Origin: CAZFGK01 sp964518635
Lineage (GTDB): Bacteria > Zixibacteria > MSB-5A5 > GN15 > FEB-12
Assembly: GCA_964518635.1 (NCBI GenBank)
Contig: CAZFGK010000003.1
Span: forward strand, 1 to 64,000
Reading direction: 5' to 3'
DNA: 64,000 nucleotides
The position numbers and the translations under genes are program-made. Shown here one piece after another: positions 9,260 through 17,628 of this stretch. Numbering within the stretch: the stretch's first letter is position 1; every line of letters starts with the position of its first letter. The notes below the pieces were generated by a model. It saw only the letters and a list, made by a program, of their open reading frames with translations. It did no database searches and had not been told where the DNA came from.

Positions 9260-10264
9260 TCAGTTTCGCCTCATACTAATTACAATCTTTCCTCTCGTGT
9301 GCCCACTAGCAACTTGAGCAATTGCTTCTGGTAACTGTTCGAATGGATAGACTTTGCTGACGGCCGGTTTTAATTTTCCGCTGGCAAGCAACTGACGTAA
9401 TCCCTCCAAATCCGCTTTTCGTATCTTCTGGCTCACACCGTTCAGTTCCCCTTTTGGAGAGAAGATCGCTGCGAGGTGCAATTTGATGATGGGCAGAATC
9501 GGTCCCATAAATCCGCCCAGTGTTGGAGATCCAACCATGACATACCGTCCGTTCGGTTTGAGTACGTAACGGCAATTTCGGATGGATCTTGTCGCGGCGA
9601 CATCCAGAAACAGATCGTATCTCTGTTTCTCTGCCAGATAATCCTGAGTGGTGTAGTCGATCACGCGATCTGCACCAAGTGAGCGAACGAATTCCACATT
9701 CTTCGTCCCGCAAATTGCTGTCACGCGAGCATTCTCGGCCTTAGCAATCTGTACCGCCATGGAGCCGATGCCGCCGGAGGCACCAGTGATGAGTACTTCA
9801 TCTCCGGTCCGAAGCTTTCCTTCGTCAAATAGCCCCTGCCATGCAGTCATGCCAGCCATTGGAACCGCTGCCGCTTCCTCGAAAGATACATTGGCGGGTT
9901 TTTGCACCAGTCGTGCTTCGGTCGTAACAGTGAACTCACCATAAGCACGATCAACTTCACGTCCAAAATTTTCTTCCACCGAGCCAAAGACTTCATCACC
10001 AATTTTGAACTGCGTTACCTGCGAACCGACTTTTGTGACCACCCCGGCGATGTCGCTGCCGAGACGTGTGCTCGTTGGTTTGAAGAGGCCAGTCACCACT
10101 CTCACAAGATAGGGATTACCGCGAAGTACATAGTAGTTTGCCGGATTCACCGAAGCTGCCCGCACCTGAATCTGTAGGTCATTGTCTCCCGGTTCTGAAA
10201 TCGGTACGTCTTTCACTGTAAGCACTTCAGGACCGCCATACTTGGTTCGTGTCCATGCTTTCAT
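9260..10264 (-). CDS. MDR-family NAD(P)-dependent dehydrogenase (quinone-reductase-like)
   Basis: Medium-chain dehydrogenase/reductase of the zinc-free quinone oxidoreductase group, ~334 residues. The N-terminal GroES-like domain starts MKAWTRTKYGGPEVL and contains LGSDIAGVVTKVGS and FKIGDEVFG. The Rossmann domain carries LITGASGGIGSMAVQIAK. No catalytic zinc Cys/His cluster or structural Cys quartet is seen, which fits NADPH:quinone or enone reductases. ATG 10264 is chosen because the family begins there. An upstream GTG at 10327 overlaps the MFS stop codon, so the two genes are almost certainly cotranscribed. The physiological substrate is unknown. Confidence 0.85.
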   Translation of the reverse strand: MKAWTRTKYGGPEVLTVKDVPISEPGDNDLQIQVRAASVNPANYYVLRGNPYLVRVVTGLFKPTSTRLGSDIAGVVTKVGSQVTQFKIGDEVFGSVEENFGREVDRAYGEFTVTTEARLVQKPANVSFEEAAAVPMAGMTAWQGLFDEGKLRTGDEVLITGASGGIGSMAVQIAKAENARVTAICGTKNVEFVRSLGADRVIDYTTQDYLAEKQRYDLFLDVAATRSIRNCRYVLKPNGRYVMVGSPTLGGFMGPILPIIKLHLAAIFSPKGELNGVSQKIRKADLEGLRQLLASGKLKPAVSKVYPFEQLPEAIAQVASGHTRGKIVISMRRN

Positions 10265-10323
10265 TTTTCCACAATTTCCTTTCTGAGGTAAGGATCTGGT
10301 TTGAGGGAAAACGGCAAACTTTC

Positions 10324-11529
10324 TCACCTTTCTTCCGGCGGTTTGACGCCGCGAAAGGCGCGCCAGAGCAGAATATCATAGACTATTTTCATTCCTGCGC
10401 CAATCACGAGCGGCAAATAGAGTGAGCCGGTCTGCATCAGGAGCCCTGCAAATCCGGGTGCAACTGCCCATGAGCCAAGACGCACAAGATTCGTGATTCC
10501 CGAAGCCATCGTTCGTTCACTTGGTTCCACGACCGCCATCACATATGACTGCCGTGTCGGCACATCCATTTCAACCAGCCCTTCACGCAGCAAAAACAGA
10601 ATCGCGGCAACAGTGAAGTTTGGCGCAAAGGCGACGGTCATCAGCAGGATGCTCGACGGGATATGCGTGAAGACCATCGTATTCACCAATCCAATCCTCT
10701 TCGCCAGCCATGCCGCGCCTAAATGTGAAAGAGCATTCAACAATCGTGCGCCAAAGAAAAGCCCTCCGATCATCCCCTCCGTCGCACCAAATCGTTCAAA
10801 GAAAAAATAAGAGAGCAATGCCGTAGTCAGAAAGCCACCAGCAATGCTGTCGATTGAAAACAGCGCAGATATCTTGAGTATGATCGACTTGCTTTGAATT
10901 GAAATGCGAGTGAAGGAGCGCAATCCGGAATGAATTTCATTCGCTTCAATGCGATTCGACATGCGCCAATAACAGAACAAAACCGGAAGGCCAAGCCCAG
11001 CGCAGCCAAGGAGCATATATTGATGTGAGTGTTCGGCAACTACTGGAGTTGACGCGGCTATCAATGACGGCAACCCGGCAAGGAGGGCGCCAATCGCATG
11101 CCCGAGATCCTGCAGTACATTGTATCGGGCGATGACTTTGGTACGTTGATCCTCGGTGGTAGTTGACGGGAGAGCTGCTTGTTCGAGAATGAGAGCAGCA
11201 CCACGATCTTTCCCCATCCCGTTCAGCATTCCAAAAAACGCTGCTAGAGTGAGTGATAATGGCGAAGCCGAGAACGCAAAGAGAACTGTTCCCGTAATTG
11301 AGAGCAGCGTCATCAGGAAAAGAAATCGTCGTCGTCCAAACGCATCGCCGTAGAATGTCGCAACAATCGCCGCAAGAGCAGCCCCGACGAGTCCGAATGA
11401 TATTATCGAACCAGTGGCAGCAGCATCAATCCCGCGAGTGGCGAGGTAGATTCCGATCAAGACTGCGAGAAGACTCGTGCTGACAGCGCGCAGTAAGGCG
11501 GTGGTGTAAAAAAGTGAGCGGTCGGACAT
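10324..11529 (-). CDS. MFS transporter
   Basis: Twelve-helix major facilitator protein of 401 residues. The loop between helices 2 and 3 carries the MFS signature in the form GDAFGRRRFLF, and helices are separated by short loops throughout. Fold and length fit a drug or metabolite exporter; the substrate cannot be told. It starts 50 bp from a divergently transcribed NAD-binding protein gene and is followed directly by the quinone-reductase-like gene on the same strand. Confidence 0.85.
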   Translation of the reverse strand: MSDRSLFYTTALLRAVSTSLLAVLIGIYLATRGIDAAATGSIISFGLVGAALAAIVATFYGDAFGRRRFLFLMTLLSITGTVLFAFSASPLSLTLAAFFGMLNGMGKDRGAALILEQAALPSTTTEDQRTKVIARYNVLQDLGHAIGALLAGLPSLIAASTPVVAEHSHQYMLLGCAGLGLPVLFCYWRMSNRIEANEIHSGLRSFTRISIQSKSIILKISALFSIDSIAGGFLTTALLSYFFFERFGATEGMIGGLFFGARLLNALSHLGAAWLAKRIGLVNTMVFTHIPSSILLMTVAFAPNFTVAAILFLLREGLVEMDVPTRQSYVMAVVEPSERTMASGITNLVRLGSWAVAPGFAGLLMQTGSLYLPLVIGAGMKIVYDILLWRAFRGVKPPEER

Positions 11530-11579
11530 CTGGAAGAATATCTGTTTTCAGCATCAATGCCACTACATATGATTACTTC

Positions 11580-12299
11580 ATGAACTTCTTCATCGCCGGT
11601 GCCAGCGGCGCGACCGGACGTCTGCTTGTCGCACAACTGCTGCACGACGGTCATCAGGTAACGGCACTCGTTCGCTCGAATGAAAATCTGCCGACTGAAT
11701 TGCAACCGCATCCCTCTCTCACTCTCGAAGTCGGAAGAATACTCGACATCCCCGATGCGAAACTCACCGCAATGCTGACAAACTGCGACGGTGTCGCCTC
11801 TTGTCTGGGGCACAATCTCAATATGCGCGGCATATTTGGCTCACCTCGTCGACTGGTGCGGGATGCAGTGCAACGAATGTGTGAGTGCATCGATAAACTT
11901 GAATCGACTCATCTTATTCGTTTTGTTCTGATGAACACCGCCGGTAACAGCAATCGTGATCTTGATGAGGAAACATCTCGTATGCAGAAGTTCGTGATTG
12001 GACTCATTCGTTATGCAGTTCCGCCACATGCTGATAATGAACAGGCAGCCGACTATCTGCGCGTTGTGATCGGACGAAAGCATGAACGTATCGAATGGAC
12101 AGTTGTTCGCCCCGATACGTTGATCGACGAGGAGAGTGTGAGCCAATACGAAGTGTTTCCGTCCCCCACCCGCAGCGCGATCTTTGATCCGGGGAAGACG
12201 AGCCGTATCAATGTCGCACACTTCATGGCGCAGCTTCTGACCGATGATCCATGTTGGCAGAAATGGCGTGGCCAGATGCCAGTCATATACAACGTGTAA
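11580..12299 (+). CDS. NAD(P)-binding atypical short-chain dehydrogenase-like protein
   Basis: About 239 residues with an N-terminal Rossmann motif FIAGASGATGRLLVAQLL, as in NmrA/SDR_a5-type proteins that use GASGxTG. The middle contains FVLMNTAGNSN and the C-terminal half WTVVRPDTLID, the usual strand before the substrate pocket. No YxxxK pair is evident, so it may be a sensor or epimerase-like protein rather than a classical dehydrogenase. ATG 11580 begins exactly at the first strand. The gene is divergent from the MFS gene with only 50 bp between them. Confidence 0.75.
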   Translation: MNFFIAGASGATGRLLVAQLLHDGHQVTALVRSNENLPTELQPHPSLTLEVGRILDIPDAKLTAMLTNCDGVASCLGHNLNMRGIFGSPRRLVRDAVQRMCECIDKLESTHLIRFVLMNTAGNSNRDLDEETSRMQKFVIGLIRYAVPPHADNEQAADYLRVVIGRKHERIEWTVVRPDTLIDEESVSQYEVFPSPTRSAIFDPGKTSRINVAHFMAQLLTDDPCWQKWRGQMPVIYNV

Positions 12300-12401
12300 T
12301 AGTCGCACCTCTCAACTATCTTGCGAACTCCATTCTTTTGCATGGCATTCGGTTTCTCCACTTGTTATCTTTTCTGCACGAACGAGACAGGAGACTAATA
12401 C

Positions 12402-13922
12402 GTGAGAGATTTCTACATTTATAGTGCCGTCATCGTGTGCGGCGCATCAGTATTGGCAATTGAGCTGCTCGGAACGCGTGTCATCGCGCCTTTCTACGGA
12501 TCGAGTCTCTATCTCTGGTCGGCACTTATCAGTGTGACCCTTGCCGCGCTGAGTCTTGGCTATGCTGTTGGCGGACGATTTGCCGACAAGAATGCATGAC
12601 TCTCCTCTTTCTGCCTGATCATAGCAGCAGCCGGAGTCTGGATCGCCTGTATACCACTCCTGCGATCACCGGTGCTCAGCATTACCGAGTCACTCGGGCT
12701 TCGCTCCGCAGTGCTTGTTACAGCAACACTTCTCTTTTTCCCGCCATTGGCACTTCTTGGCATGATCAGCCCCTATGCGATACGATTGAAGGCACTCACT
12801 CTCGGTGAGGTTGGTCGTACTGCCGGAAATCTGTACGCAGTTTCAACTCTAGCGAGTGTTGCCGCCGCGCTGACCACCGGATTCATTCTTATTCCAAACA
12901 TCGGTGTCTCACGACTGGTCTTTGTGATCGGACTGGTGCTGGTTGTAACCGCACTTATCGGGCTGGTGTATGGAAAGAAATGGCAGGTCGTTGCTCTTCC
13001 TGTGATTCTGTGTGCGGCAGGAGCAAACTTTCTGTATGGCTCGCCAGTGGAAGCGGCGAGACCTGAAATTGGACTGATGGCGATCGAAGAGAGCCCCTAT
13101 GCAGAAATTCGAGTCGTCGATCAGGACAGCACCCGCTACATGATCATCGACGGCGGCATTCACACCATTGTCGATCCAACCACCTGGCAATCTCTCTTTG
13201 CCTATGTCAATGTGCTCGATGTTGCCAGAGGAATGTTTGCTGAGCCCGGACGTGCATTAGTAGTCGGTCTTGGCGGCGGATCAGTGGTGAAGAATTTTCA
13301 TCGATATGACTGGAAAGTTGAAGCGGTAGAAATCGACGGGGTGGTCACAAAAATTGCTCGCGAGTATTTCGGACTTACGGAGCAGGAAGCGGTTGTCTAT
13401 GAGATGGATGCCCGTCAGTTTTTTATCTCGTATGATAAAACTTACGACCTGATTGTCATGGATGCGTTCGGAAGCAGTTCAATCCCTTTTCATCTCGTAA
13501 CCGAGGAAGCATTCGCTCTTGTCAAAACACGCCTCACTCCCGAAGGAGTGATGACGATGAATGTCGAAGGGGTCGGCTGGAGAGATCAGTTAGTGCTTTC
13601 ACTAGCCGCGACCGCGCAGCGGTCCTTCAAATATGTCAGCGTTCTCCCCATTGCCGAGCCACCGGACAAGATCGGGAATCTGATTCTCATAGCCGCTGAC
13701 CGTCCAATTGAGCTATCAAATGAACTACCGGTGCCGCAGGATCGATTTTCTCTTGAGTATGATCAGTCGCACGCCTGGGACAATCGCTTTGTGGTAGATA
13801 CAACTGGAGTGTTCGTATTGACTGATGAGCTAAATCCGGTCGAGGTCTGGGCCGAGAGAATTAATCTGGTCGCGCGCCGTGATCTGCATAACTTTTTCAA
13901 GCAGCCCGGCGTCGCCTGGTAG
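12402..13922 (+). pseudogene. Membrane spermidine-synthase-like protein interrupted by an in-frame TGA
   Basis: One reading frame of 506 codons encodes a fused membrane/spermidine-synthase-fold protein, broken by a TGA at 12597-12599. Before it is an N-terminal membrane part (IELLGTRVIAPFYG, then GYAVGGRFADKN). After it, in the same frame, come more helices and a soluble methyltransferase-like domain: ALVVGLGGGSVVKNF, a DAFGSSSIPFHL turn and PEGVMTMNVEG. The stop sits in the loop where relatives have basic residues, and a single CGA-to-TGA change would explain it. GTG 12402 has AGGAG eight bases upstream. Options are a recent pseudogene, two separately translated halves (a GTG lies at 12672), or a base error. 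Polyamine synthesis is not certain: many such proteins have unknown substrates. Confidence 0.75.
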
Positions 13923-14276
13923 TCAGTTTCCGTTTAGCGGAAGAATCTCCCCACTGACATTCACCACCACCGGGTAGCCATCAAGACTGTCTGGCAGACT
14001 CTCTCTTACTCTCGCCGATTCTTCAAGAATCAGGATCATGATCGTCGGGCTGCCATCCGGCAACGCACTGATCGACACACCGGTCACGCCGGGGATCGCC
14101 ATCAGGGAATCAGCGTGACTGTTCATCACACGAATAACGTCGGAATCTGGAACGGTCAGTTTCTGTTCTTCTTTCTTTTCAGATGATGGACAAGCCAGAA
14201 GAAGTTGCGTGATGGCCAGAAGGAACGCAACCATCACAACTTGTGGAAATTTCAAAAGTCTGTTTTCACTCTGCAC
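13923..14276 (-). CDS. Small lipoprotein sharing a domain with the neighbouring protease
   Basis: About 117 residues: hydrophobic signal, lipobox LLLAC, then a charged linker and a compact domain. The domain aligns with the region just before the protease domain of the next gene. Shared landmarks are VM..H...LM..P.V.G, DG.P.IMI, E.AR and a LDG..V.V strand near the end. No known function is recognised. The start is a GTG at 14276; an ATG at 14234 would still leave the lipobox. The stop codon directly abuts that of the convergent spermidine-synthase-like gene (0 bp between). It may be regulated separately from the protease, because a terminator lies between them. Confidence 0.7.
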   Translation of the reverse strand: MQSENRLLKFPQVVMVAFLLAITQLLLACPSSEKKEEQKLTVPDSDVIRVMNSHADSLMAIPGVTGVSISALPDGSPTIMILILEESARVRESLPDSLDGYPVVVNVSGEILPLNGN

Positions 14277-14325
14277 GAAAAGATTGCCTCACTCTTGCTG
14301 CACGAGAGATGGTTGAATTCATTAC

Positions 14326-14361
14326 AAAAAAACCTGCCTCCGCGATTCACACGAAGGCAGG
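14326..14361 (-). terminator. Rho-independent terminator of the protease gene
   Basis: Seven-base arms CCTGCCT (14333-14339) and AGGCAGG (14355-14361) are followed on the minus strand by seven T (plus-strand A at 14326-14332). It lies about 40 bp past the stop of the trypsin-like lipoprotein gene. Confidence 0.8.
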
Positions 14362-14399
14362 CATGAAATATTCTCAATCAATCGAGCGACACTCGATGA

Positions 14400-15533
14400 C
14401 TAGATACCGACCATTGACGCGCTTCCGAAGAAGCCAAGTACATCATTGATCGGTGAAGCAAAGGCATAGAAGCTGCTACCTGCAAAAAGCAGACCGATTG
14501 CGCGTGGATTGCTCGCGACATCCTGCACCATGAGGGAGCCTGAGTCACCACCGGCGAGGAATTTCGAACCGGTATTCGACAATTGAATTAATCCGGTAAA
14601 GGTCTTGGTGAAGGAGGTACCGCCCGCGCATTCGTTTTCATAGGTGATATTGATGGTCGCGTTCAGAGCAACCACCGTGCTGCGAGTAAGACCGGTAGTA
14701 CGACCACTCTTCTTTACTGCCTGATTCAGCGATGCACCAATAGTCGCCGCAGTCAAAGTGCCAACTTCGAGAATTGCACCGTCGGAACGGACAGCACCAG
14801 AGATGACAGTAGCTGTAGATGCATCAACGTTGCTTCCCGGAAGTGAACTGGACTTCACCAGTGTCGCAACGTTCTGGGCATTGGCCGCGTTGCATCCGAC
14901 ATCCAGAAGACCCGGCTGAATGATAAAATCGCCAGTCTGTGCGGTGGTGCTGTTGCCGCCGCTGACAATATCAGCTTCGAAGACGTGATAGTTGCTGAGA
15001 ATACGCTGCTGTCCACCGACATTGATCAGCGCGCCGAGTGTACCGCCGCAGCAATACCCGTTGGCAAGATCCTTACGCCATCCACCAGAGGTTCCCAACT
15101 GGATCGGAAGAGTCTGCTTCGCTTTGTGACTCACTCCGCCTCCGCCGCCACCCTTCATGGCAACGATACGATCAGTGATCACAACTTTCGTTCTGACACC
15201 GTCGAGCATCACTGGTGATTTTCCACGAGCGCGCTCGGAAGTGACCATAATCATGATCGCCGGTTCCCCGTCATCTCCGATGGTCGTCGCGGTCCCGATG
15301 ACATCAGGATCGGTCATGAGTTGCTTGGTATGCTTGTCCTGAATTCCCATGACTTCCTGCACGCGCGGATTGGCGGCACTCAGTTCAAGGTTCTGTCGCG
15401 GATCCTGAACAGTTGACTGAGATGAGACAGGTGAGCTGTCATCATTTGAGCAACCGGTCCAGATGAATGCCGTTGCCATGGCACAAATGCCGGCAACAGC
15501 AAGCAGTCTCGTCCGTTGATTCGATACTTTCAT
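14400..15533 (-). CDS. Trypsin-like serine protease lipoprotein
   Basis: A 377-residue lipoprotein with lipobox WTGCSND. Residues ~50-125 are the domain also found alone in the next lipoprotein. A Gly-rich linker (GGGGGGVSH) leads to a chymotrypsin-fold domain. The proposed triad is His in ILSNYHVF, Asp in SNVDAST and Ser in GGDSGSLM. The GYCCGGTLG segment with adjacent cysteines and the isolated Cys near NECAGG suggest disulfides, fitting an exported enzyme. ATG 15533 has AGGAGA seven bases upstream. The N-terminal shared domain could act as a propeptide or inhibitor, which is inference. Confidence 0.78.
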   Translation of the reverse strand: MKVSNQRTRLLAVAGICAMATAFIWTGCSNDDSSPVSSQSTVQDPRQNLELSAANPRVQEVMGIQDKHTKQLMTDPDVIGTATTIGDDGEPAIMIMVTSERARGKSPVMLDGVRTKVVITDRIVAMKGGGGGGVSHKAKQTLPIQLGTSGGWRKDLANGYCCGGTLGALINVGGQQRILSNYHVFEADIVSGGNSTTAQTGDFIIQPGLLDVGCNAANAQNVATLVKSSSLPGSNVDASTATVISGAVRSDGAILEVGTLTAATIGASLNQAVKKSGRTTGLTRSTVVALNATINITYENECAGGTSFTKTFTGLIQLSNTGSKFLAGGDSGSLMVQDVASNPRAIGLLFAGSSFYAFASPINDVLGFFGSASMVGI

Positions 15534-15998
15534 GCGACGATCTCCTAAAGCATTGACTTTTGATTCTGTTACATCGGAAATGACCTGATTAGAAAAACTG
15601 ACCAGACCTCACCGCTGCGGTACCCTTGTCGCCTGTTCAGCGACCTTGAATCTCTAAAAACTCCTTCCGTCTCGAGTGTTTCTCTATCAGGACGATTGCT
15701 TGTCCGCGCACCATTGATTGAGTCATGTGAGTCGTACAGCCTAAATGAAATCAACACGCGCAAGCACGTTGATCACAAGGCAAAAACTCTCACGGGCCTC
15801 ATGGGAGGCCTTAGCTGGATACGATGGAAAAACACCGGTGACAAGGGACAGACCACCGGACGAGCGTTAGGGGTGCTCGGCAGATAAAAACAGATGAGAG
15901 AGAAATGTGTAGTAAATAGTTGAGGGGGAATCGTCGGTGAACTTTTGTATTATAAGTTGTTGTGCGACAAGCTCTTGACTGGGGCGTAAGCTTCCCTG
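15534..15998. other. Intergenic region upstream of the protease gene, with hairpins
   Basis: About 465 bp without a credible gene. On the protease strand its leader contains a GTCGC...GCGAC stem-loop (15628-15644) next to an ACCGC...GCGGT element (15611-15621). Further away, GGCCTC and GAGGCC pair around a four-base loop (15795-15810). None has a T-run. I cannot name a riboswitch. The left edge of the mobile scar lies near 15985. Confidence 0.5.
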
Positions 15999-16175
15999 TC
16001 AAGCGGACAGTTCTAAAGTAGAGTTTTCTCGTAATTGTTGTTCACGGAAGATGGCTGGTGGCAGTCCATTCAGTGCGTCATGCGGACGCCGCTCGTTGTA
16101 GCCAATCAGACAGTTGTTCGTAATCTCCCGCACATCATCCTGGTCATCGAATAAGTAGCTGTTGAGCACCTCCTC
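15999..16175 (-). pseudogene. IS3-family transposase, C-terminal remnant
   Basis: About 58 residues of the end of an IS3-type OrfB integrase-core transposase. EVLNSYLFDD, then VREITNN, and the family signature GYNERRPHDALNGLPP are readable, ending ELSA. Downstream of the stop the sequence GACAGGGAAGCTTACG looks like the terminal region of such elements. Everything upstream of the EVLNSYLF motif, including the catalytic DDE residues, is missing. At 16160-16175 the sequence passes into a plus-strand replication-relaxation fragment. No function is expected. Confidence 0.75.
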
Positions 16176-16673
16176 GCGATCAATGACTTTCGGATACACC
16201 TCAAGCTCACCTGCGCTGCATCAGACATCACTCTGTTGGGATTCATCCCTTATTACTGCGGCGAACGAACAGCGACCGGCGGAACTGCGAAGTACATTCG
16301 CGACGTCATCTGCGAAATCAACCGTGAGCCGAAGACCGTCAGTCATACGCCGGACGACGTGTTTGCGCTGCAGAAGGGGGAGAGCACTGCACTCTTCTTT
16401 CTGGAGATTGATCGCGGGACAGAGGTCGTTGGCGATGAAGAAAAGGGAGTACTCAAGAGTCTCCGTTTCTACTCAAACTACCTGCTGACCAATGGCTACC
16501 AGCGGTATGCAGCTGATTTTGGCGTCACTGCGTTCAGGGGGTTTCGTAGTCTGTATGTCACATCCAGCGTCACAAGGCTTGCAAACATCCGGCGCGCCGC
16601 CTCGCAATTGACGGTGGCCCAGAAGGTCAGGCGTTTCCATTGGATTGTTGCGACTGAAGAACTCAATGAATAA
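16158..16673 (+). pseudogene. Replication-relaxation family protein, C-terminal part
   Basis: About 170 residues of a Replic_Relax-type protein found on plasmids and integrative elements. The readable landmarks are HLLAINDFRI, GFIPYYCGERT, TPDDVFAL, FFLEIDRGTE and the late FRSLYVTSS. The part before HLLAINDF (normally a winged-helix DNA-binding region) is gone, replaced by the IS3 remnant; an in-frame TAA stands at 16152. A short product could start at a TTG near 16236 but would lack most of the N-terminus. The remaining C-terminus ends normally at 16673. Confidence 0.7.
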
Positions 16674-16753
16674 TCATTATTCACACCGACTTGGTTGTCG
16701 TGCGATCACGAGGATGCAACGAAGTAACAGATCGGGTAATGTGCATTCGGAAA

Positions 16754-16776
16754 CCCCGCATGCTGCGGGGAGGAGG
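16754..16776 (+). promoter_or_regulatory. Hairpin abutting the ribosome-binding site
   Basis: CCCCGCA (16754-16760) pairs perfectly with TGCGGGG (16764-16770), and the second arm runs straight into AGGAGG (16771-16776), the SD of the gene starting at 16781. A hairpin ending at the SD can influence translation or define the mRNA end. A regulatory role is inferred only from position. Confidence 0.4.
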
Positions 16777-16780
16777 CTTT

Positions 16781-17290
16781 ATGGCTATCACGTTGAAGGA
16801 AGAATCCATTCTCAATCAAAGGTCGCAGATGGTTGACCATGCCGCAGGTCGAGGAGACACCGTTCTCGAAGCGATTCAACAGCAACTGGAAGATGCTGAG
16901 ATCCCCGGCGGGTGCACATGGAGTATGCAGGAAGTGAAGAGCTCGGGGTTCTTCTCAAAGACGCAGCGAGAGTTTCTCATCGTCAACCACGAAGCATTCT
17001 CTGATTATCACCTGTACCTTTGTATCCGCGACTACGAAGTACACTTACACTGCAGTTGGTTCTTGACGGTAGAGCCGGGCTTCCTGAAGAAGTGGGCGTC
17101 TGAAAAGCTCACCGGATTCGGCGAAATGCTCTCAGCACCGCGAAACATCATGGTGCATCAGGATCTGCAAGCGTGGGTGTCCGTGGTTCATCAGACCGTT
17201 CTCTCCGCCGTGCAGAAAGTCATGAGCAACATGGGGCAAAATACGTCGCATCTGCATCGAGGGAGCAAGGGATTTCTGGAGTTCTGGTAA
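16781..17290 (+). CDS. Conserved hypothetical protein associated with the mobile element
   Basis: A 169-residue soluble protein, not assigned to a named family by me. It has the sequence pattern of a conserved protein: VKSSGFFSKTQREFLIV, then an RDYEVHLHCSWFL strand, a HQDLQAWVSVVH helix and a C-terminal GFLEFW. ATG 16781 has a strong AGGAGG and a hairpin upstream. It follows the replication-relaxation fragment by ~110 bp on the same strand. I have a faint memory of similar proteins beside that family in transferable elements, which needs a search. The stop codon lies exactly where the antisense copper-ATPase fragment loses its family similarity. Confidence 0.55.
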   Translation: MAITLKEESILNQRSQMVDHAAGRGDTVLEAIQQQLEDAEIPGGCTWSMQEVKSSGFFSKTQREFLIVNHEAFSDYHLYLCIRDYEVHLHCSWFLTVEPGFLKKWASEKLTGFGEMLSAPRNIMVHQDLQAWVSVVHQTVLSAVQKVMSNMGQNTSHLHRGSKGFLEFW

Positions 17291-17605
17291 CGGGCTCAAT
17301 GCCATGCCACAAATTGGGCAATTCCCCGGACCATCCTTGACAATTTCGGGGTGCATTGGACAGGTATATTTTCCAGAAGAAGACTTAGCATTTGCAGAAG
17401 TGAGTTTAGCAGGCATTGGGCTGCTTCTCGGCAAGACTACATACTGTTTTGGATTGTACAAAAATTTGGCTCTGCAGCCAGCGCTGCAAAACCAATACTC
17501 ATGAGATTCCCAAACATGTTTGTGTGGCGAATTGTGTTTCACAACCATTCCACACACAGGATCAGTTTTCTGAACAGGGTCGCTATTCAAATGAGTTGGA
17601 TCCAT
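17132..17605 (-). pseudogene. Copper P-type ATPase, N-terminal fragment (YHS and HMBD domains)
   Basis: The first ~105 residues match the start of a CopA-like ATPase: a YHS domain (TDPVCGMVV ... YWFCSAGCRAKF ... NPKQYV), then a heavy-metal-binding domain (YTCPMHPEIV ... GNCPICGMALSP). Similarity ends there. The frame continues as antisense sequence of the mobile-element gene to a stop at 17132. All membrane helices, the CPC motif and the DKTGT site are absent. It lies 18-24 bp behind cusA on the same strand (AAGGA upstream of ATG 17605), so it is the truncated last gene of the cus operon. The remaining metal-binding peptide might still be made. Confidence 0.75.
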
Positions 17606-17628
17606 ACACACTATTCCTTCGCTCCCTG

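Noticed and set aside
12590..12640. Selenocysteine or stop-codon recoding at the in-frame TGA
   Set aside because: No SECIS-like hairpin is apparent after the TGA, the position is not a conserved Cys site, and TGA serves as a normal stop in many neighbouring genes.
15569..15763. 64-codon minus-strand frame upstream of the protease
   Set aside because: No SD, no recognisable motif, composition unlike coding sequence, overlaps the likely leader with hairpins.
15985..16199. Complete insertion sequence
   Set aside because: Only the last ~58 transposase residues and one end are present; the catalytic core and the other end are missing.
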